64,000 nt of DNA from JACDAL01 sp963849115 (GCA_963849115.1 CAWKGK010000001.1:1-64000); one strand, 5' to 3'. Positions 1-8,334 are shown, counted from the stretch's first letter. Notes: generated from the letters alone by a model not told the origin. Made by a program: numbers and translations.

Positions 1-11
1 CTCTGCATGGA

Positions 12-1256
12 TCACGCCAGCGTGCACTTACAGAAGGCGCTCGGGCGGATGACACCGAATCCCGCCCGAATCTCTCCCAGCACCGTGATCATGTTGCGGA
101 CGAACTGGTCGTTGATAGTGCCGAGCGAGGTGTTCAGCGACTGACGATCGAACAGCACCGCTTTGGAAAAGTCACCGACCAGAGCAGTACCGGCGGCGAG
201 TGCATCGGTCTCCACCACAGGGATGCCCCACAGACTGGGGCTGCCAACGCCGTAAGGGCCGGGGCCTGCAAAGTGATTGGCTTCAGCGTTGACCTTGAGC
301 AAGTCGATGTTCTGAGCGTCTGTCGGGTTGAGCACGACTGCGGTGGGTTCGGTTCGCGCGTTGACCCGTATGAGGGTCATGGCCTTGCGGATGCTGTCGA
401 GATTGCTGGCCGGGCCGACGGGAGCCACGAGCGTCTGCGTACCGGCAACGGTCATGATCCCGGAGAACTTCTCTCGATGCCGTCACCCGAGACAATCAAA
501 TCCTCGAGCTCAGTCTGAATGTCCGCCCGGAGATACTCGTCGATGTAGGCACGCAACTGCGGGGCATCTGCAATCACGCGTGGTGGCCGGCACCCACAGA
601 GCGATAGTGCGCACGGCTTCGGTGACCTTGGCGAAAACGATGCCGCCTTCCGGCTTCAATCCGGTTGCGCCGGTAGTGGCTGTGGCCTCTGCAACCGCTG
701 CCGCACCTGCAGTCCAAGACGCTTCCTTCACGTACTCGACCTGATCCGAGACAACCGGGATCACGGTCAGAAGGTCACGGATCTTCGGCGGCCGTACGAG
801 CCCGCCAGCCAAGAGCCCGGCGAACTGGGTATCCGACAGCGCTCCACCGGAAGTGTCTGCAAGCGTGAACAGCCAACGGGCCTTGATCTGCCGGGAGGCA
901 TCCTGCATCGACAACGGAAGCTGTACCGGGTCACTGCGATATTCACCCGGCCCCGAGGGGCCTCCGGACGGGAAGCGTTCGACCCAACCTCTGTAGGCGT
1001 CGGAGTCGATGAAGGCGTCGCCGATGCTGCTGTGCTGTTTGCCCGGCACCCGGCCGGAACTGGGGTAGATAGGTGCGCGGTTGGCGCTGCCTGAACCGCG
1101 TGCCTTACCGGAGTCCTCGAGCGCTTTACGGATGCCTTCGCCGTGCGCGCTGACAATGGTGTCTATCCTTTCCTTGCTCAGGGTGCCGTCCCCGCCTGCA
1201 ATGGGGCGTGGGTCGGCGAGCATGTCTGCAACGGTTCTGCGTTTGTGCATGGTCAC
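12..1256 (-). pseudogene. HK97-fold phage major capsid protein gene, broken by two frameshifts
   Basis: The reading starts at 1256 (MTMHKRRTVADML), runs through a capsid-like middle section (LLTVIPVVSDQVEYVKEAS) and leaves frame near 578-582, just after LWVPATT. The neighbouring frame then reads VIADAPQLRAYIDEYLRADI up to about 471-478, where a second shift is needed to reach the C-terminal frame (IMTVAGTQTL to the stop at 12). Joined in three frames this gives a typical order: N-terminal region, the conserved block ending in GDGI and GIM, then the C-terminal domain. The HK97 family builds procapsid shells. The two shifts mean no full-length product is made unless they are assembly errors. 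It lies at the left edge of the element ending at tRNA-Leu; other structural genes would lie outside the window. Confidence 0.8.
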
Positions 1257-1554
1257 TGAAAACCTCCGAGAAGAGTCGTTCTAGGGGGAACAGTAGCCAC
1301 GTGGGCACGGATCTCGCCGGTGAGCGACCGCACTACAAACTCACCGACGCGTGCGCCCGTGACTTCTGCTACTCGCGCTCCGCGACTCTGTGGCGGTACC
1401 GGCGGCTGCTCGTGACCGGACGACGGCAGGGCGGCGTGTGCTCTTACGGCTAGATGTTACCCACAAGTCTGGCAGCGATGCAAACAAAACGCGGATGTTC
1501 CCATGCCTTTATCCTACGATGGCTGACCCGCGTCGCTTAGGGATAGGAGAGATC
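1257..1554. other. Intergenic stretch between capsid pseudogene and SnoaL-like gene
   Basis: About 300 bases without a convincing gene. It separates divergent genes and presumably holds their promoters. I see no strong hairpin or conserved motif. Confidence 0.4.
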
Positions 1555-2013
1555 GTGGAGCCGCTTGAAGCCAGCAAGCAACTCGTACGAACCCACTTCC
1601 AAGCGTTGAACGACGAGAACTACCAACTGCTCGACAAAGTCCACCATCCTCAAGGGCGCAATCATGCCCAATCGGCCCTCGACCTTTCAGAGTGGCCAGA
1701 AGAGGGTGTCCCGTTCGGGCCTCGTGAGGTTCAGGGGACGTTCGAATGGCTCCGGCGAGGCTTCTCGAACCTGCGAGTAGACATTCTCGACCTTCTTGCT
1801 GAGGGTGACAAGGTGATGGCTCGAATCGAGATGACGGGCGTTCACGATGGCGATTTCGTCGGCCTGGAGCCCACCCACCGATCTTGGAAGTACGAACACG
1901 TCCACATATTCAGGATCGAGGACGGTTGGATCGCGGAACATTGGGCCGTGAGAGAGGATCTCAAGGCGATGATCCAGTTGGGTGTTGTGGCTCCACCTGC
2001 CCCTCCCACTTGA
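1555..2013 (+). CDS. SnoaL-like / NTF2-fold polyketide cyclase family protein
   Basis: The product has about 152 residues with the order typical of the SnoaL-like superfamily: an N-terminal helix (VRTHFQALNDENY), a middle section with DILDLLAEGDKVMARIEMTGVH, and a C-terminal strand pair (HVHIFRIEDGWIAEHWAVRED). Members are small cone-shaped proteins acting as cyclases, isomerases or hydrolases on small molecules, or with no known substrate; the substrate cannot be read here. I chose GTG at 1555 because AGGAGA lies just before it; an in-frame ATG at 1519 is an alternative. It sits inside the decayed phage-derived region and may be cargo or a host gene captured there. Confidence 0.75.
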   Translation: MEPLEASKQLVRTHFQALNDENYQLLDKVHHPQGRNHAQSALDLSEWPEEGVPFGPREVQGTFEWLRRGFSNLRVDILDLLAEGDKVMARIEMTGVHDGDFVGLEPTHRSWKYEHVHIFRIEDGWIAEHWAVREDLKAMIQLGVVAPPAPPT

Positions 2014-2029
2014 GTTTCTCAGGGACCGG

Positions 2030-2374
2030 TCATCGCAGCCTCGTCTCGGTCGGGTGCGGCGATATACCGGCAGACCAAAAGAGATTCGCTGCGATAGCAG
2101 CGCGGCGCACGTCGTCCATAACGTCGCAGAGCATGTCCATGGTCTCTGTGCTGGCAAGCAGTTGCGCCAAAGTCCCACCAGCCACCATCCAGGTGAGTTC
2201 GCACTCTTCGGAGGTCGGGTCGATGCCGCGCGCTCGAAGTTGCTCGTGCACCGATGCGCGGAAGGCGTCGATCTGTGCCAGCACAACGGGCGAAAACAAC
2301 TCAGAGGCTCGCGTTTGGGCGGTACATCGCGCAGCTCGTCGCTCATAGCCTGACCTCCCGGTCGTCGTCCGCAT
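2030..2374 (-). CDS. Hypothetical protein of the integrated element
   Basis: A reading frame of 114 residues with protein-like composition from about residue 28 on (VVLAQIDAFRASVHEQLRARG, then MVAGGTLAQLLAS and CDVMDDVRRAAIAANLF), predicted mostly helical. The first residues overlap the 3' end of the upstream gene. A second ATG at the stop of that gene (an ATGA overlap) opens in a different frame (MSDELRDVPPKRE), which suggests that a one-base shift near 2300 may have moved the start. I recognise no family. It could encode a small phage protein. Confidence 0.45.
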   Translation of the reverse strand: MRTTTGRSGYERRAARCTAQTRASELFSPVVLAQIDAFRASVHEQLRARGIDPTSEECELTWMVAGGTLAQLLASTETMDMLCDVMDDVRRAAIAANLFWSAGISPHPTETRLR

Positions 2375-2615
2375 CTACATAGTGCTCCCAAACAGTCTCG
2401 AACTTGGCGCGCGTCTGTGGGTCTGGCACCGATGCGCCACGCGCCATGCCGAACACCGCAGCGCAGTGATAGATAAAGAACGGCTGGCCGGGGTCGGCGA
2501 GCTTGTGACACGGCGTGTGGGTTATGCTTGTCCATTCGCACCAGAGCCGGTCGTTCGGCGATCTTTCGGCGCGCGAAGCCGACCCGACGCGGGTAACCTT
2601 CACGTTTTGCAACAA
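2343..2615 (-). CDS. Hypothetical protein of the integrated element
   Basis: About 90 residues. The C-terminal two thirds look like a real protein (CEWTSITHTPCHKLADPGQP, FFIYHCAAVFGMARGASVP, FETVWEHYVDADDD), with two cysteines and a histidine near hydrophobic stretches. The N-terminal part (MLQNVKVTRVGSASRAERS) may be an over-extension. Its stop overlaps the start region of the next minus-strand gene, so the two were probably co-transcribed. I cannot name a family. Confidence 0.45.
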   Translation of the reverse strand: MLQNVKVTRVGSASRAERSPNDRLWCEWTSITHTPCHKLADPGQPFFIYHCAAVFGMARGASVPDPQTRAKFETVWEHYVDADDDREVRL

Positions 2616-2665
2616 TATATGAGAAAGAATTGTGTGCCCAGTGAAGACCTGACCCGGAGGTAGCC

Positions 2666-2941
2666 GTGATCGCTCGCGTGGCAGTCTGGAAGCCCATGCC
2701 TGACGATGACCGTCAGTGGGTCATCGACGCTGCCAAAACAGTGCCTGGGGTCCTTGACGCTTACCACCTGATTGACCCAACCACCGGCGACGGTCTCTCG
2801 ATCGCCTTCTTCGAGGACGACGTGGACATCAGCGCGGTGAAGGCAGTGATCGCAGAGAAGGCAGATGACATCGGCTGGTACAAGGAACAGCGTCCGGCCC
2901 CCGAGTCGGAGACGATCTACCGTGTGCTTCGGCACGGTTAG
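2666..2941 (+). CDS. Small ferredoxin-like-fold protein, ABM-domain-like
   Basis: A 91-residue protein starting at GTG with an excellent Shine-Dalgarno (GGAGG five bases upstream), which fixes the start. The pattern (IARVAVWKPMPDDDRQWVID, then VPGVLDAYHLIDPTTGDGLS, FFEDDVDISAVKAVIAEKA) resembles the dimeric alpha/beta-barrel proteins around antibiotic biosynthesis monooxygenases, which also include many non-enzymatic members. No catalytic residue can be named. It stands alone on the plus strand within the element. Confidence 0.6.
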   Translation: MIARVAVWKPMPDDDRQWVIDAAKTVPGVLDAYHLIDPTTGDGLSIAFFEDDVDISAVKAVIAEKADDIGWYKEQRPAPESETIYRVLRHG

Positions 2942-3426
2942 ACCAAGGCAGGGACGCGCCGCTCGGGTTTCGCTGTTGCTTGCGCTTCGTTCTAATGGCT
3001 CACCTCTCTGTCGAACGCTGTGCTGGTTACGTGTGACATGGGCCTAAGAGCTTAGAAGCGATCGCACGATGCTCTGACTGCTGCATATCTCGACAAAGCT
3101 CGAAGCAGCATCGAAGAAAGGATCCTTGACATGCTTGCGATGATGCAAGGTAGACAATCGGGGGCGGGGCGGGGGTTGCTCGGGGGAATCTTCGGGGTGA
3201 TGATGTGCGGGCATCACGCACGGAAAACGGTTCACGATTGCAGCCACCACCACGGCTATACCGCATGTGCGTTTGACAATCGTGTTTGACATTCGAGCGC
3301 ATACACGGTCTGACGTGCGACGATGCAACGTACGTCACTAGATACGATAACTAGTGCAGTGCTCGTTGGTCTTGCCCATTGACGCCGCTCGGGCCTAATC
3401 ACCGCGCTGACCTGCGGCTTCGTGCT
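2942..3426. other. Non-coding stretch inside the integrated element
   Basis: About 485 bases with no frame I trust. It contains two copies of GTTTGACA at 3271-3278 and 3284-3291, spaced 13 bases, which recur as a pair near the integrase end of the element. It probably holds regulatory or recombination sites. Confidence 0.4.
3271..3294. repeat. Paired GTTTGACA direct repeat (copy A)
   Basis: GTTTGACA occurs at 3271 and again at 3284 followed by TTC. The same octamer is paired at 6402 and 6413, next to the integrase end. Arm-type sites bound by tyrosine recombinases are often short paired direct repeats, so this could be such a site; TTGACA is also the -35 consensus, so a promoter is an alternative. 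Confidence 0.4.
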
Positions 3427-3642
3427 TTACACTCCCGCCCGTACTCCGACGCCAGGTCGGTGACGGTGCTGCACACCAGCCTTCGACGGGTCGTGTGCAC
3501 TGTCGTCGTGTGCCCGATGCATCGTCACTAGCCCGGCCTTGTATGGGTGTTGCGTGTTATGAGTGTTGCGTTCTATGGGGTCGGCGTCGTCTAACGCAAC
3601 AGTCGCAACGCTCGCAACAGGTGCCCGGCGAAGTGCTGTCAC
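3427..3642 (-). CDS. Possible small protein overlapping the RepA-like gene
   Basis: A 71-residue frame whose GTG start overlaps the stop of the RepA-like gene (GTGA), the usual arrangement for translational coupling. The composition is odd (many His, Asn, Arg; no hydrophobic core) and I recognise nothing in it. The overlap is the only positive evidence. Confidence 0.25.
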   Translation of the reverse strand: MTALRRAPVASVATVALDDADPIERNTHNTQHPYKAGLVTMHRAHDDSAHDPSKAGVQHRHRPGVGVRAGV

Positions 3643-4997
3643 GACCCCTCCTCCGGCCGGTGCTCGCTGTCAATAAATGTCAGCGTGGGAGGGTCGTCGT
3701 GCAGAAGGTGCTCATCCTTTGCAGAATATGACCATGTCTCAGAGTTGGGCATCTTCTGCGATTCATTAGCACCTTCTGCGTTGTTGTTAGTTTCTGTCAG
3801 TGCCTCGGCGGCCGGGTGCGTCCACTCCCATCGCTGCTTCTCGTCACCGAAGCGCCCGCCTTGCTTGCGTACGACAACGCCACGAGCCGTCTTGGCTCGG
3901 CGCAGAGTGCTACGAGAGATGCCCGCCTCATCCGCCTGCCGCTGAACCTCTCTCGATGGCACCGGGCCGTCAGCGAGCAGGTCGTCGAGGAACGCTCCCG
4001 CCTCATCCACGGCGCTCTTGTCGTCGTCCCCCGCCGGTGAGAGCACGTCCGACGCCTTTACGTCCGGGGCCTCGCCGAGCCACGCCAGGCCGACCGTGTC
4101 GATCTGTTCGCCGTCCCAGCCCTCGATGGAGCGAGACTCGGCTCGAAAGCAGGGTTGGAGCCGGAGCCGAGAGGTTGCTCTTGCCGTGCACTAGCAGGCG
4201 ATTGGGGCTCTCCTCTTCGGCCTCGTGGTCTGACGCCATGAGAAGGATCGAACGTGGCGCAGCGCTCATCCCGATCGAACCGCCGACCTTCACGAACAGA
4301 TCGGTGGACTGGCTCTGTTGAGGTGGGCAAGCGCCAGTACCGCCGCTCCGGTTCGCTCGGCGAGATGATGCAGCGGGGCGAGGGCGGCACGGATGCTGGC
4401 ATCTCGGTGCGAGTCGATGGCCGTATCGAAGTGGGCGGCAACCGGGTCTATGACCGTGAACGCAGCGCCACGCTCTCTCATCTCGACCTCGAGCTGATCC
4501 ACGTGCTTCGGCAGGATGATGCCCGTCTCCGTGTCGTCCACGAAGTAGGTGAGGAAGCGCACCAGCGAGAGGTCGGCACCGGCCGCCATGAGCCGGGGGA
4601 CGAGAGTGTGATCCCGTGTGTCTTCGGCGGAAGCGATAAAGCACAGCGACGGCTTGCCACTGAGGTCGCCCGGTAGTTGTCCTCTGGTGAGCCGGGCAAC
4701 AAGGTCTGTGGCGAGCGTGCTCTTGTTCTTCGAGGGCAGACCCACAAGCAGATTGAGAGCGCCGAGGACGAGCCGCCCTTCCCAAGCCCACGTCACCGGG
4801 CGAGGTCTGACCGAGGAAGCGTCGATCAGCATGATTCCGGTAGAGGGCTCTTCGTTCTCAGGCGACTCGCCGTTCTTAGCCGCCTCGATAACCGACAACG
4901 CTTCCTCGTACGTCTCGCCGGGCGTAACTAGCCCGTCGCTCTCAAGCAGGCGCAGCACTTCCGCCGTTGCCTCGTCGGGCGGTTCCGGCGCTCTCAC
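3639..4997 (-). pseudogene. RepA-like AAA (AAA_25) ATPase of a phage or plasmid, frameshifted
   Basis: The start is a GTG at 4997 overlapping the stop of the upstream small gene. The first section contains a P-loop at LLVGLPSKNKSTLATDL, a CFIASAEDTRDH section and a Walker B-like FTVIDPVAAH, the order seen in RepA-type hexameric helicases and related phage replication ATPases. Near 4305-4325, after LAHLNRA, the frame is lost. It continues as STDLFVKVGGSIGMSAAPRS in another frame and shifts again near 4150-4165 into FRAESRSIEGWDGEQIDT, ending with a winged-helix-like tail (VQRQADEAGISRSTLRRAK) at 3639. The P-loop has Asn where the family has Gly before Lys-Ser. Two shifts make it a probable pseudogene. 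Confidence 0.75.
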
Positions 4998-5143
4998 GCC
5001 GACGTGCCCGTCGACTCCGCCACCCAATCGCTCTGACGGGCAAGCTCGACCCGTTCGGCCAACTGTGCTGTTTCCTCATAACTCAAAACCTCCGCATTGA
5101 ATACGTCTGCGATCTGTTCGATGGACATGGCCCGCTCGCTCAT
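4994..5143 (-). CDS. Small hypothetical protein between primase and RepA-like genes
   Basis: Forty-nine residues starting MSERAMSIEQIADVFNAEVL. Its ATG overlaps the stop of the primase-like gene (ATGA) and its stop overlaps the GTG of the RepA-like gene (GTGA), so three genes form one tightly coupled minus-strand unit. The sequence is acidic and helical. No family recognised; a small DNA-binding or regulatory phage protein is possible. Confidence 0.5.
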   Translation of the reverse strand: MSERAMSIEQIADVFNAEVLSYEETAQLAERVELARQSDWVAESTGTSA

Positions 5144-5631
5144 GCGCCCACCTCGTCGAGCAAGCGCCGGACGGCACGCGCCACGGCGCCCAGGTCTCGG
5201 GCCGTTTTGGCGGTGCAGAATCGCATGAAGGCGACGCCTCTCACGAGATACGCGCCCTGCAGCATCAATTCCACATCGCCACCGGCCCGCAGGTAGTCGA
5301 AGTTGTGAGCGACCTCGACACGGGCCCAGTACGGGGGCAACTGAGCAAGATGCTTGGTGGCTTCCCACTCGAAGGCAAACTCCGGCCGGGCTGCGACTGC
5401 TCGAGCAAAGGAGCGAGCGAGCTTGCCGGGACGACGCTCGACCTGGGCCACCGTCACTGGCCCGGAGTTGCGCAACTCCACCGGTTCCCCCAGCGCTCGT
5501 GCAACGTCGATCACGTCGCCGTCCCAGCCGCAGGGGTGGCAGTGCAGCCGCTCGTCGCCGTCGTGAGCCACGAAGATGCGAGCGGACGGGTGGAAGGGCG
5601 GGATGATCCGAAGATACGCAGCGCTGCGCAA
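5140..5631 (-). CDS. CHC2-zinc-finger primase-like protein, N-terminally truncated
   Basis: A 163-residue frame with the second half of a CHC2-type primase zinc finger near its start (LHCHPCGWDGDVIDVARAL). The first half, normally ending in CPFH followed by a Pro-Ser pair, is present only as PPFHPSARIFV. The first metal ligand and the preceding residues are missing. Phage primases of this type start lagging-strand synthesis and commonly neighbour RepA-like helicases, as here. The gene breaks off head-to-head with the integrase at about 5620-5635, so the truncation may be a deletion junction. Confidence 0.55.
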   Translation of the reverse strand: MRSAAYLRIIPPFHPSARIFVAHDGDERLHCHPCGWDGDVIDVARALGEPVELRNSGPVTVAQVERRPGKLARSFARAVAARPEFAFEWEATKHLAQLPPYWARVEVAHNFDYLRAGGDVELMLQGAYLVRGVAFMRFCTAKTARDLGAVARAVRRLLDEVGA

Positions 5632-5637
5632 ACCGAG

Positions 5638-6270
5638 ATGAAGACCTGGAACGCCGACGAGTTGCGTAGCTTCCTCGAGCAGGTGGGCGACGACCGCTTC
5701 TATCCCGTGTGGATGCTGCTATCGACGACCGGGATGCGGCGCGGTGAAGCTCTGGGACTGCACTGGCGGGACGTGTCGCTCGACCATGCGCGGGTGTCTG
5801 TGCATCAGGCGCTGGTGCTCGTCGGCAACGAGCCCGCTCTGCAAGAGACCAAGACCGCGAAGGGTCGGCGCTCGATTGCGTTATCGCCGGAGACTGTCGC
5901 CGCGCTCAGAGCTCACCGTAAGCGGCAGCTCGCGGAGAAGATGAGCCTCGGGCCCGACTACGCCGAGAGCGACCTGGTGTTCCGTCGTGAGGACGGGACG
6001 CTGGTGCATCCCTCGACGCTCTCTCGCCGCTTCGGGAAACTGGTGCGACAGACCGACCTCCCCGAGATACGACTGCATGACCTCCGGCACACCTTCGCGA
6101 CCGCCATGCTGCAAGCTGGAGTCAACGTCAAGGTGGTGTCAGAGATGCTGGGCCACGCCTCGGTGTCGATCACCCTCGAGGTCTACCAACACGTCGTACC
6201 CGGCATGGCCGAGGACGCAAGCGACAAGTTCGCCGCACTCGTGTTCGGCCGCCCGCCGATCGCCACGTAG
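5638..6270 (+). CDS. Tyrosine recombinase (phage integrase) catalytic domain, N-terminal domain missing
   Basis: From ATG at 5638 the product has 210 residues. The complete catalytic set is visible: Arg in TTGMRRGEALGL, Lys in ETKTAKGRRSIAL, HxLR in LHDLRHTFAT, His in LGHASVSIT and the nucleophile Tyr in LEVYQHV. Phage integrases of this group are about 370-400 residues, with a SAM-like core-binding domain and an arm-binding domain in front. Here homology begins at about RSAAQTEMKTWNADELRSFL, and the DNA upstream belongs to the minus-strand primase. It faces tRNA-Leu, the likely attachment site. Without its N-terminal half it is probably inactive. Confidence 0.85.
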   Translation: MKTWNADELRSFLEQVGDDRFYPVWMLLSTTGMRRGEALGLHWRDVSLDHARVSVHQALVLVGNEPALQETKTAKGRRSIALSPETVAALRAHRKRQLAEKMSLGPDYAESDLVFRREDGTLVHPSTLSRRFGKLVRQTDLPEIRLHDLRHTFATAMLQAGVNVKVVSEMLGHASVSITLEVYQHVVPGMAEDASDKFAALVFGRPPIAT

Positions 6271-6401
6271 CAGCGCTCCCAAGTACGCCTGAGGGCGTCG
6301 TGGGTGCGACCCTGTTGGGTCGAGGCGCACCCGCACGTCTCACGGTCCACCCACCCCTCGAGCACGTCGCCCAGACGCCCCCTCAAAACAAGCACCCGTT
6401 T

Positions 6402-6421
6402 GTTTGACATCCGTTTGACAT
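6402..6421. repeat. Paired GTTTGACAT direct repeat (copy B) between integrase and tRNA
   Basis: GTTTGACAT at 6402-6410 and 6413-6421, spaced 11 bases, about 130 bases from the integrase stop and 70 from the tRNA 3' end. It matches the pair at 3271-3294. Its position beside the presumed attachment site favours an arm-type recombinase site. Confidence 0.45.
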
Positions 6422-6489
6422 CTGCCATTTGAGGGCCGTTTCCGAAGCCTGGTCGAACGCATGTTCACCGGCTCTGACCTGGACTTCTT

Positions 6490-6579
6490 TGGTGTCGGAG
6501 GGGGGACTTGAACCCCCACGTCCCGTATAAGGACACTAGGCCCTCAACCTAGCGCGTCTACCAATTCCGCCACTCCGAC
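6490..6579 (-). tRNA. tRNA-Leu (anticodon GAG), with encoded CCA
   Basis: The minus strand reads a class II tRNA. The acceptor stem GTCGGAG pairs with CTCCGAC, the anticodon stem is CTAGG/CCTAG with loop TTGAGGG (anticodon GAG, decoding CUC and CUU), there is a long variable arm, and the T-loop is GTTCAAGTCC. CCA is encoded at 6490-6492. The 3' half faces the integrase, which marks it as the probable insertion site of the element to the left. Confidence 0.95.
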
Positions 6580-6704
6580 GTGGAAAAGGCCCCGCTCGGC
6601 AGAGCCGCTCAGGGCCACGACAACTATATTCCGGACGACCAAGCAGAAGCGTCGCTCGCCGAGTGGCGATCGCTGCACGAGCCCACCTCGATCGTCCCCG
6701 GCCC

Positions 6705-7997
6705 TCAGCCCCCTTTGGACTCCAAGCTCCAGCTCTCGAGGTTCCACAGCGGCCCCTCCAGTGTGGGGTTAGGCCGCGGCCCCTTGATTCCCGGTCGCCA
6801 TGCCAGCACCGTGCTCACCCGGGCCAGGGGCAGAGCGTCGGCCGCCCCAACGCCGGGAAGCGCACCCGGCACGCCGGTCGAGCGCCTCAGTGAGACGTCG
6901 ACCGGATTGTCCCGCAGCCAGCCGCCGTAGAACTCGTCGCTCTCGATGGCGCTCAGCTCGGAGGCGATCCCGGCCCCCTTCAGCTGCTCGTAAATGGCCT
7001 CCTGATAGAGCACCAAGAGCTCGTCGTCGCGTGGCACCGCAATGTCGAGCTCTTGCAGCGGCCGACTCCCGGCCCCCGGGGGATCCTGAGTGGTAACCAA
7101 CCGGCCCAAGCCGCCGAGGAACACCGACTCCATCCTTGCGAGGTCGAGCGACTCGACCACAATCTGTCGCTCCGAAGGGCTGACGTCTGCGGCCCCGAAG
7201 TCCGCCCAAACGCTCTCCCACCCCAGGGCCTGGGCCCACTCGAGGCTCGCAGCGTCGAGGCGGCCGGAGAGGTTCAGGCCCGACGGCGTGGCGCCCACAT
7301 CGAGCTCGCCCCGTTTCAGCAGGGAGATCATGATGTCGAGCGAGGCGATGTGGCGCACGCGGACCCGCTCGAGCCCCACGGACCCTCCCCACCAATCCGA
7401 GTTGGGCTCCAGCACCAGCTCGAGGCCGGGCGTGCGGTGCGCCAGCACGAAAGGACCTCCGTAGACCCCTCGCCTGAAGGGGACGACGGGCGCGGCGCGT
7501 GCCAGCGTCAGGGGCCAGTCCGCCACCTCGCCCGTCAGCACTACGGTGCGTGGCCCCCGCGCCGAGGCCGTGCGGACCCGGGCGAAGCCGCTGCCCGCGT
7601 GGGCCTCCTCGACGCTTGCGATCACGTCGTGCGCGGTGATGGGGCGGCCATCACTCCAGGACGCCTCACGCAGGCGTATTCGAGCGCCCGAGGGAGTTTC
7701 ATCGAGGGACAGGGCCAGTTCGGGCCGGACCTCGCCGTCGGGCAGCAGTCGGAAGAGAGAGGGATACAGAGGACGGCTAAGGGCCAGGGTGAGGTCCGAA
7801 GCGTCGACTGAATAGGGGTGGAGGGTGGCGGGCTCCCCCAGTACTCCGACCCTGATCTCCCCCTTCGGTGCGGCAGGCGGCGACTTAGCCGGGCTCGGTT
7901 TGTCTCTTGATCGGGGAGGAGAGGTGACGCGGCCCGAGTCGCAGGCGGCGAGCAGCCACAGCACCGACAGGAGCGCCGCGCCGAGGCGGCGGGACAC
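6705..7997 (-). CDS. ABC-type solute-binding lipoprotein, family 5 (oligopeptide/nickel type)
   Basis: The 430-residue protein begins with a lipoprotein signal (MSRRLGAALLSVLWLLAAC, lipobox LAAC). A low-complexity Pro/Ser/Lys linker follows, then the family 5 opening (EIRVGVLGEPATLHPYSVDA), the core signature around LRLREASWSDGRPITAHDV and a middle GPFVLAHRTPGLELVLEPNS. Family 5 proteins capture peptides or similar ligands for an ABC importer. It is about 100 residues shorter than OppA and no permease or ATPase gene is near, so partner and ligand are unknown. It lies 6 bases downstream of secG and is probably co-transcribed with the glycolytic genes. Confidence 0.85.
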   Translation of the reverse strand: MSRRLGAALLSVLWLLAACDSGRVTSPPRSRDKPSPAKSPPAAPKGEIRVGVLGEPATLHPYSVDASDLTLALSRPLYPSLFRLLPDGEVRPELALSLDETPSGARIRLREASWSDGRPITAHDVIASVEEAHAGSGFARVRTASARGPRTVVLTGEVADWPLTLARAAPVVPFRRGVYGGPFVLAHRTPGLELVLEPNSDWWGGSVGLERVRVRHIASLDIMISLLKRGELDVGATPSGLNLSGRLDAASLEWAQALGWESVWADFGAADVSPSERQIVVESLDLARMESVFLGGLGRLVTTQDPPGAGSRPLQELDIAVPRDDELLVLYQEAIYEQLKGAGIASELSAIESDEFYGGWLRDNPVDVSLRRSTGVPGALPGVGAADALPLARVSTVLAWRPGIKGPRPNPTLEGPLWNLESWSLESKGG

Positions 7998-8002
7998 GCT
8001 GG

Positions 8003-8239
8003 CTACTGCAGCCGGAAGGCCAGCAGGATCGTGGTGCCGGCGAAGACGATGGCGGTGATCACGGTGATGCGATCGAGGTTCTTCTCCATCATCGTCGAGC
8101 CCATCGCCTGGGTCTGCATACCTCCGCCGAACATCTCAGACACTCCCCCGCCCCGCCCTGCGTGTAGCAGCACGAACAAGATCATGGTCATCGATGCGAT
8201 CACATGCAGCACCACGATGATTGCGGTAAGGATGTTCAT
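8003..8239 (-). CDS. secG: Preprotein translocase subunit SecG
   Basis: Seventy-eight residues with two membrane segments (residues about 4-25 and 56-76) and the connecting motif VLLHAGRGGGVSEMFGGG followed by AMGSTMMEKNLDRITVITA, which is diagnostic for SecG. SecG stabilises the SecYE channel at the inner membrane. secG downstream of tpiA is the usual actinobacterial order; here apgM lies between them. No clear Shine-Dalgarno precedes the ATG. Confidence 0.95.
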   Translation of the reverse strand: MNILTAIIVVLHVIASMTMILFVLLHAGRGGGVSEMFGGGMQTQAMGSTMMEKNLDRITVITAIVFAGTTILLAFRLQ

Positions 8240-8260
8240 CTACCAAATTTACAACAAGCC

Positions 8261-8312
8261 GAACCTCTGGAGGTTCTATGGGCCTCTGAGCGCGGAAAAC
8301 CGCGCCGAGAGG
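8261..8312. repeat. Two consecutive hairpins between apgM and secG
   Basis: The 95-base gap upstream of secG holds two inverted repeats. One is GAACCTC-TG-GAGGTTC (8261-8276, perfect). The other is CCTCTGAGCGCGG-AAAA-CCGCGCCGAGAGG (8283-8312, 13-bp arms with two mismatches). Neither is followed by a T-run on the minus strand, so simple terminators are unlikely. They could be a processing, stability or protein-binding element between two cistrons. Confidence 0.5.
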
Positions 8313-8334
8313 CGCTCAAAACGCGGATAGGGCT

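Noticed and set aside
1687..2697. Minus-strand frame of 336 codons across the SnoaL-like gene
   Set aside because: It covers several better-supported genes on both strands and has no coherent protein pattern.
5305..5637. Long plus-strand extension in front of the integrase
   Set aside because: These codons are the antisense of the primase-like gene and carry no recombinase N-terminal motif; homology begins only at about RSAAQTEMKTW.
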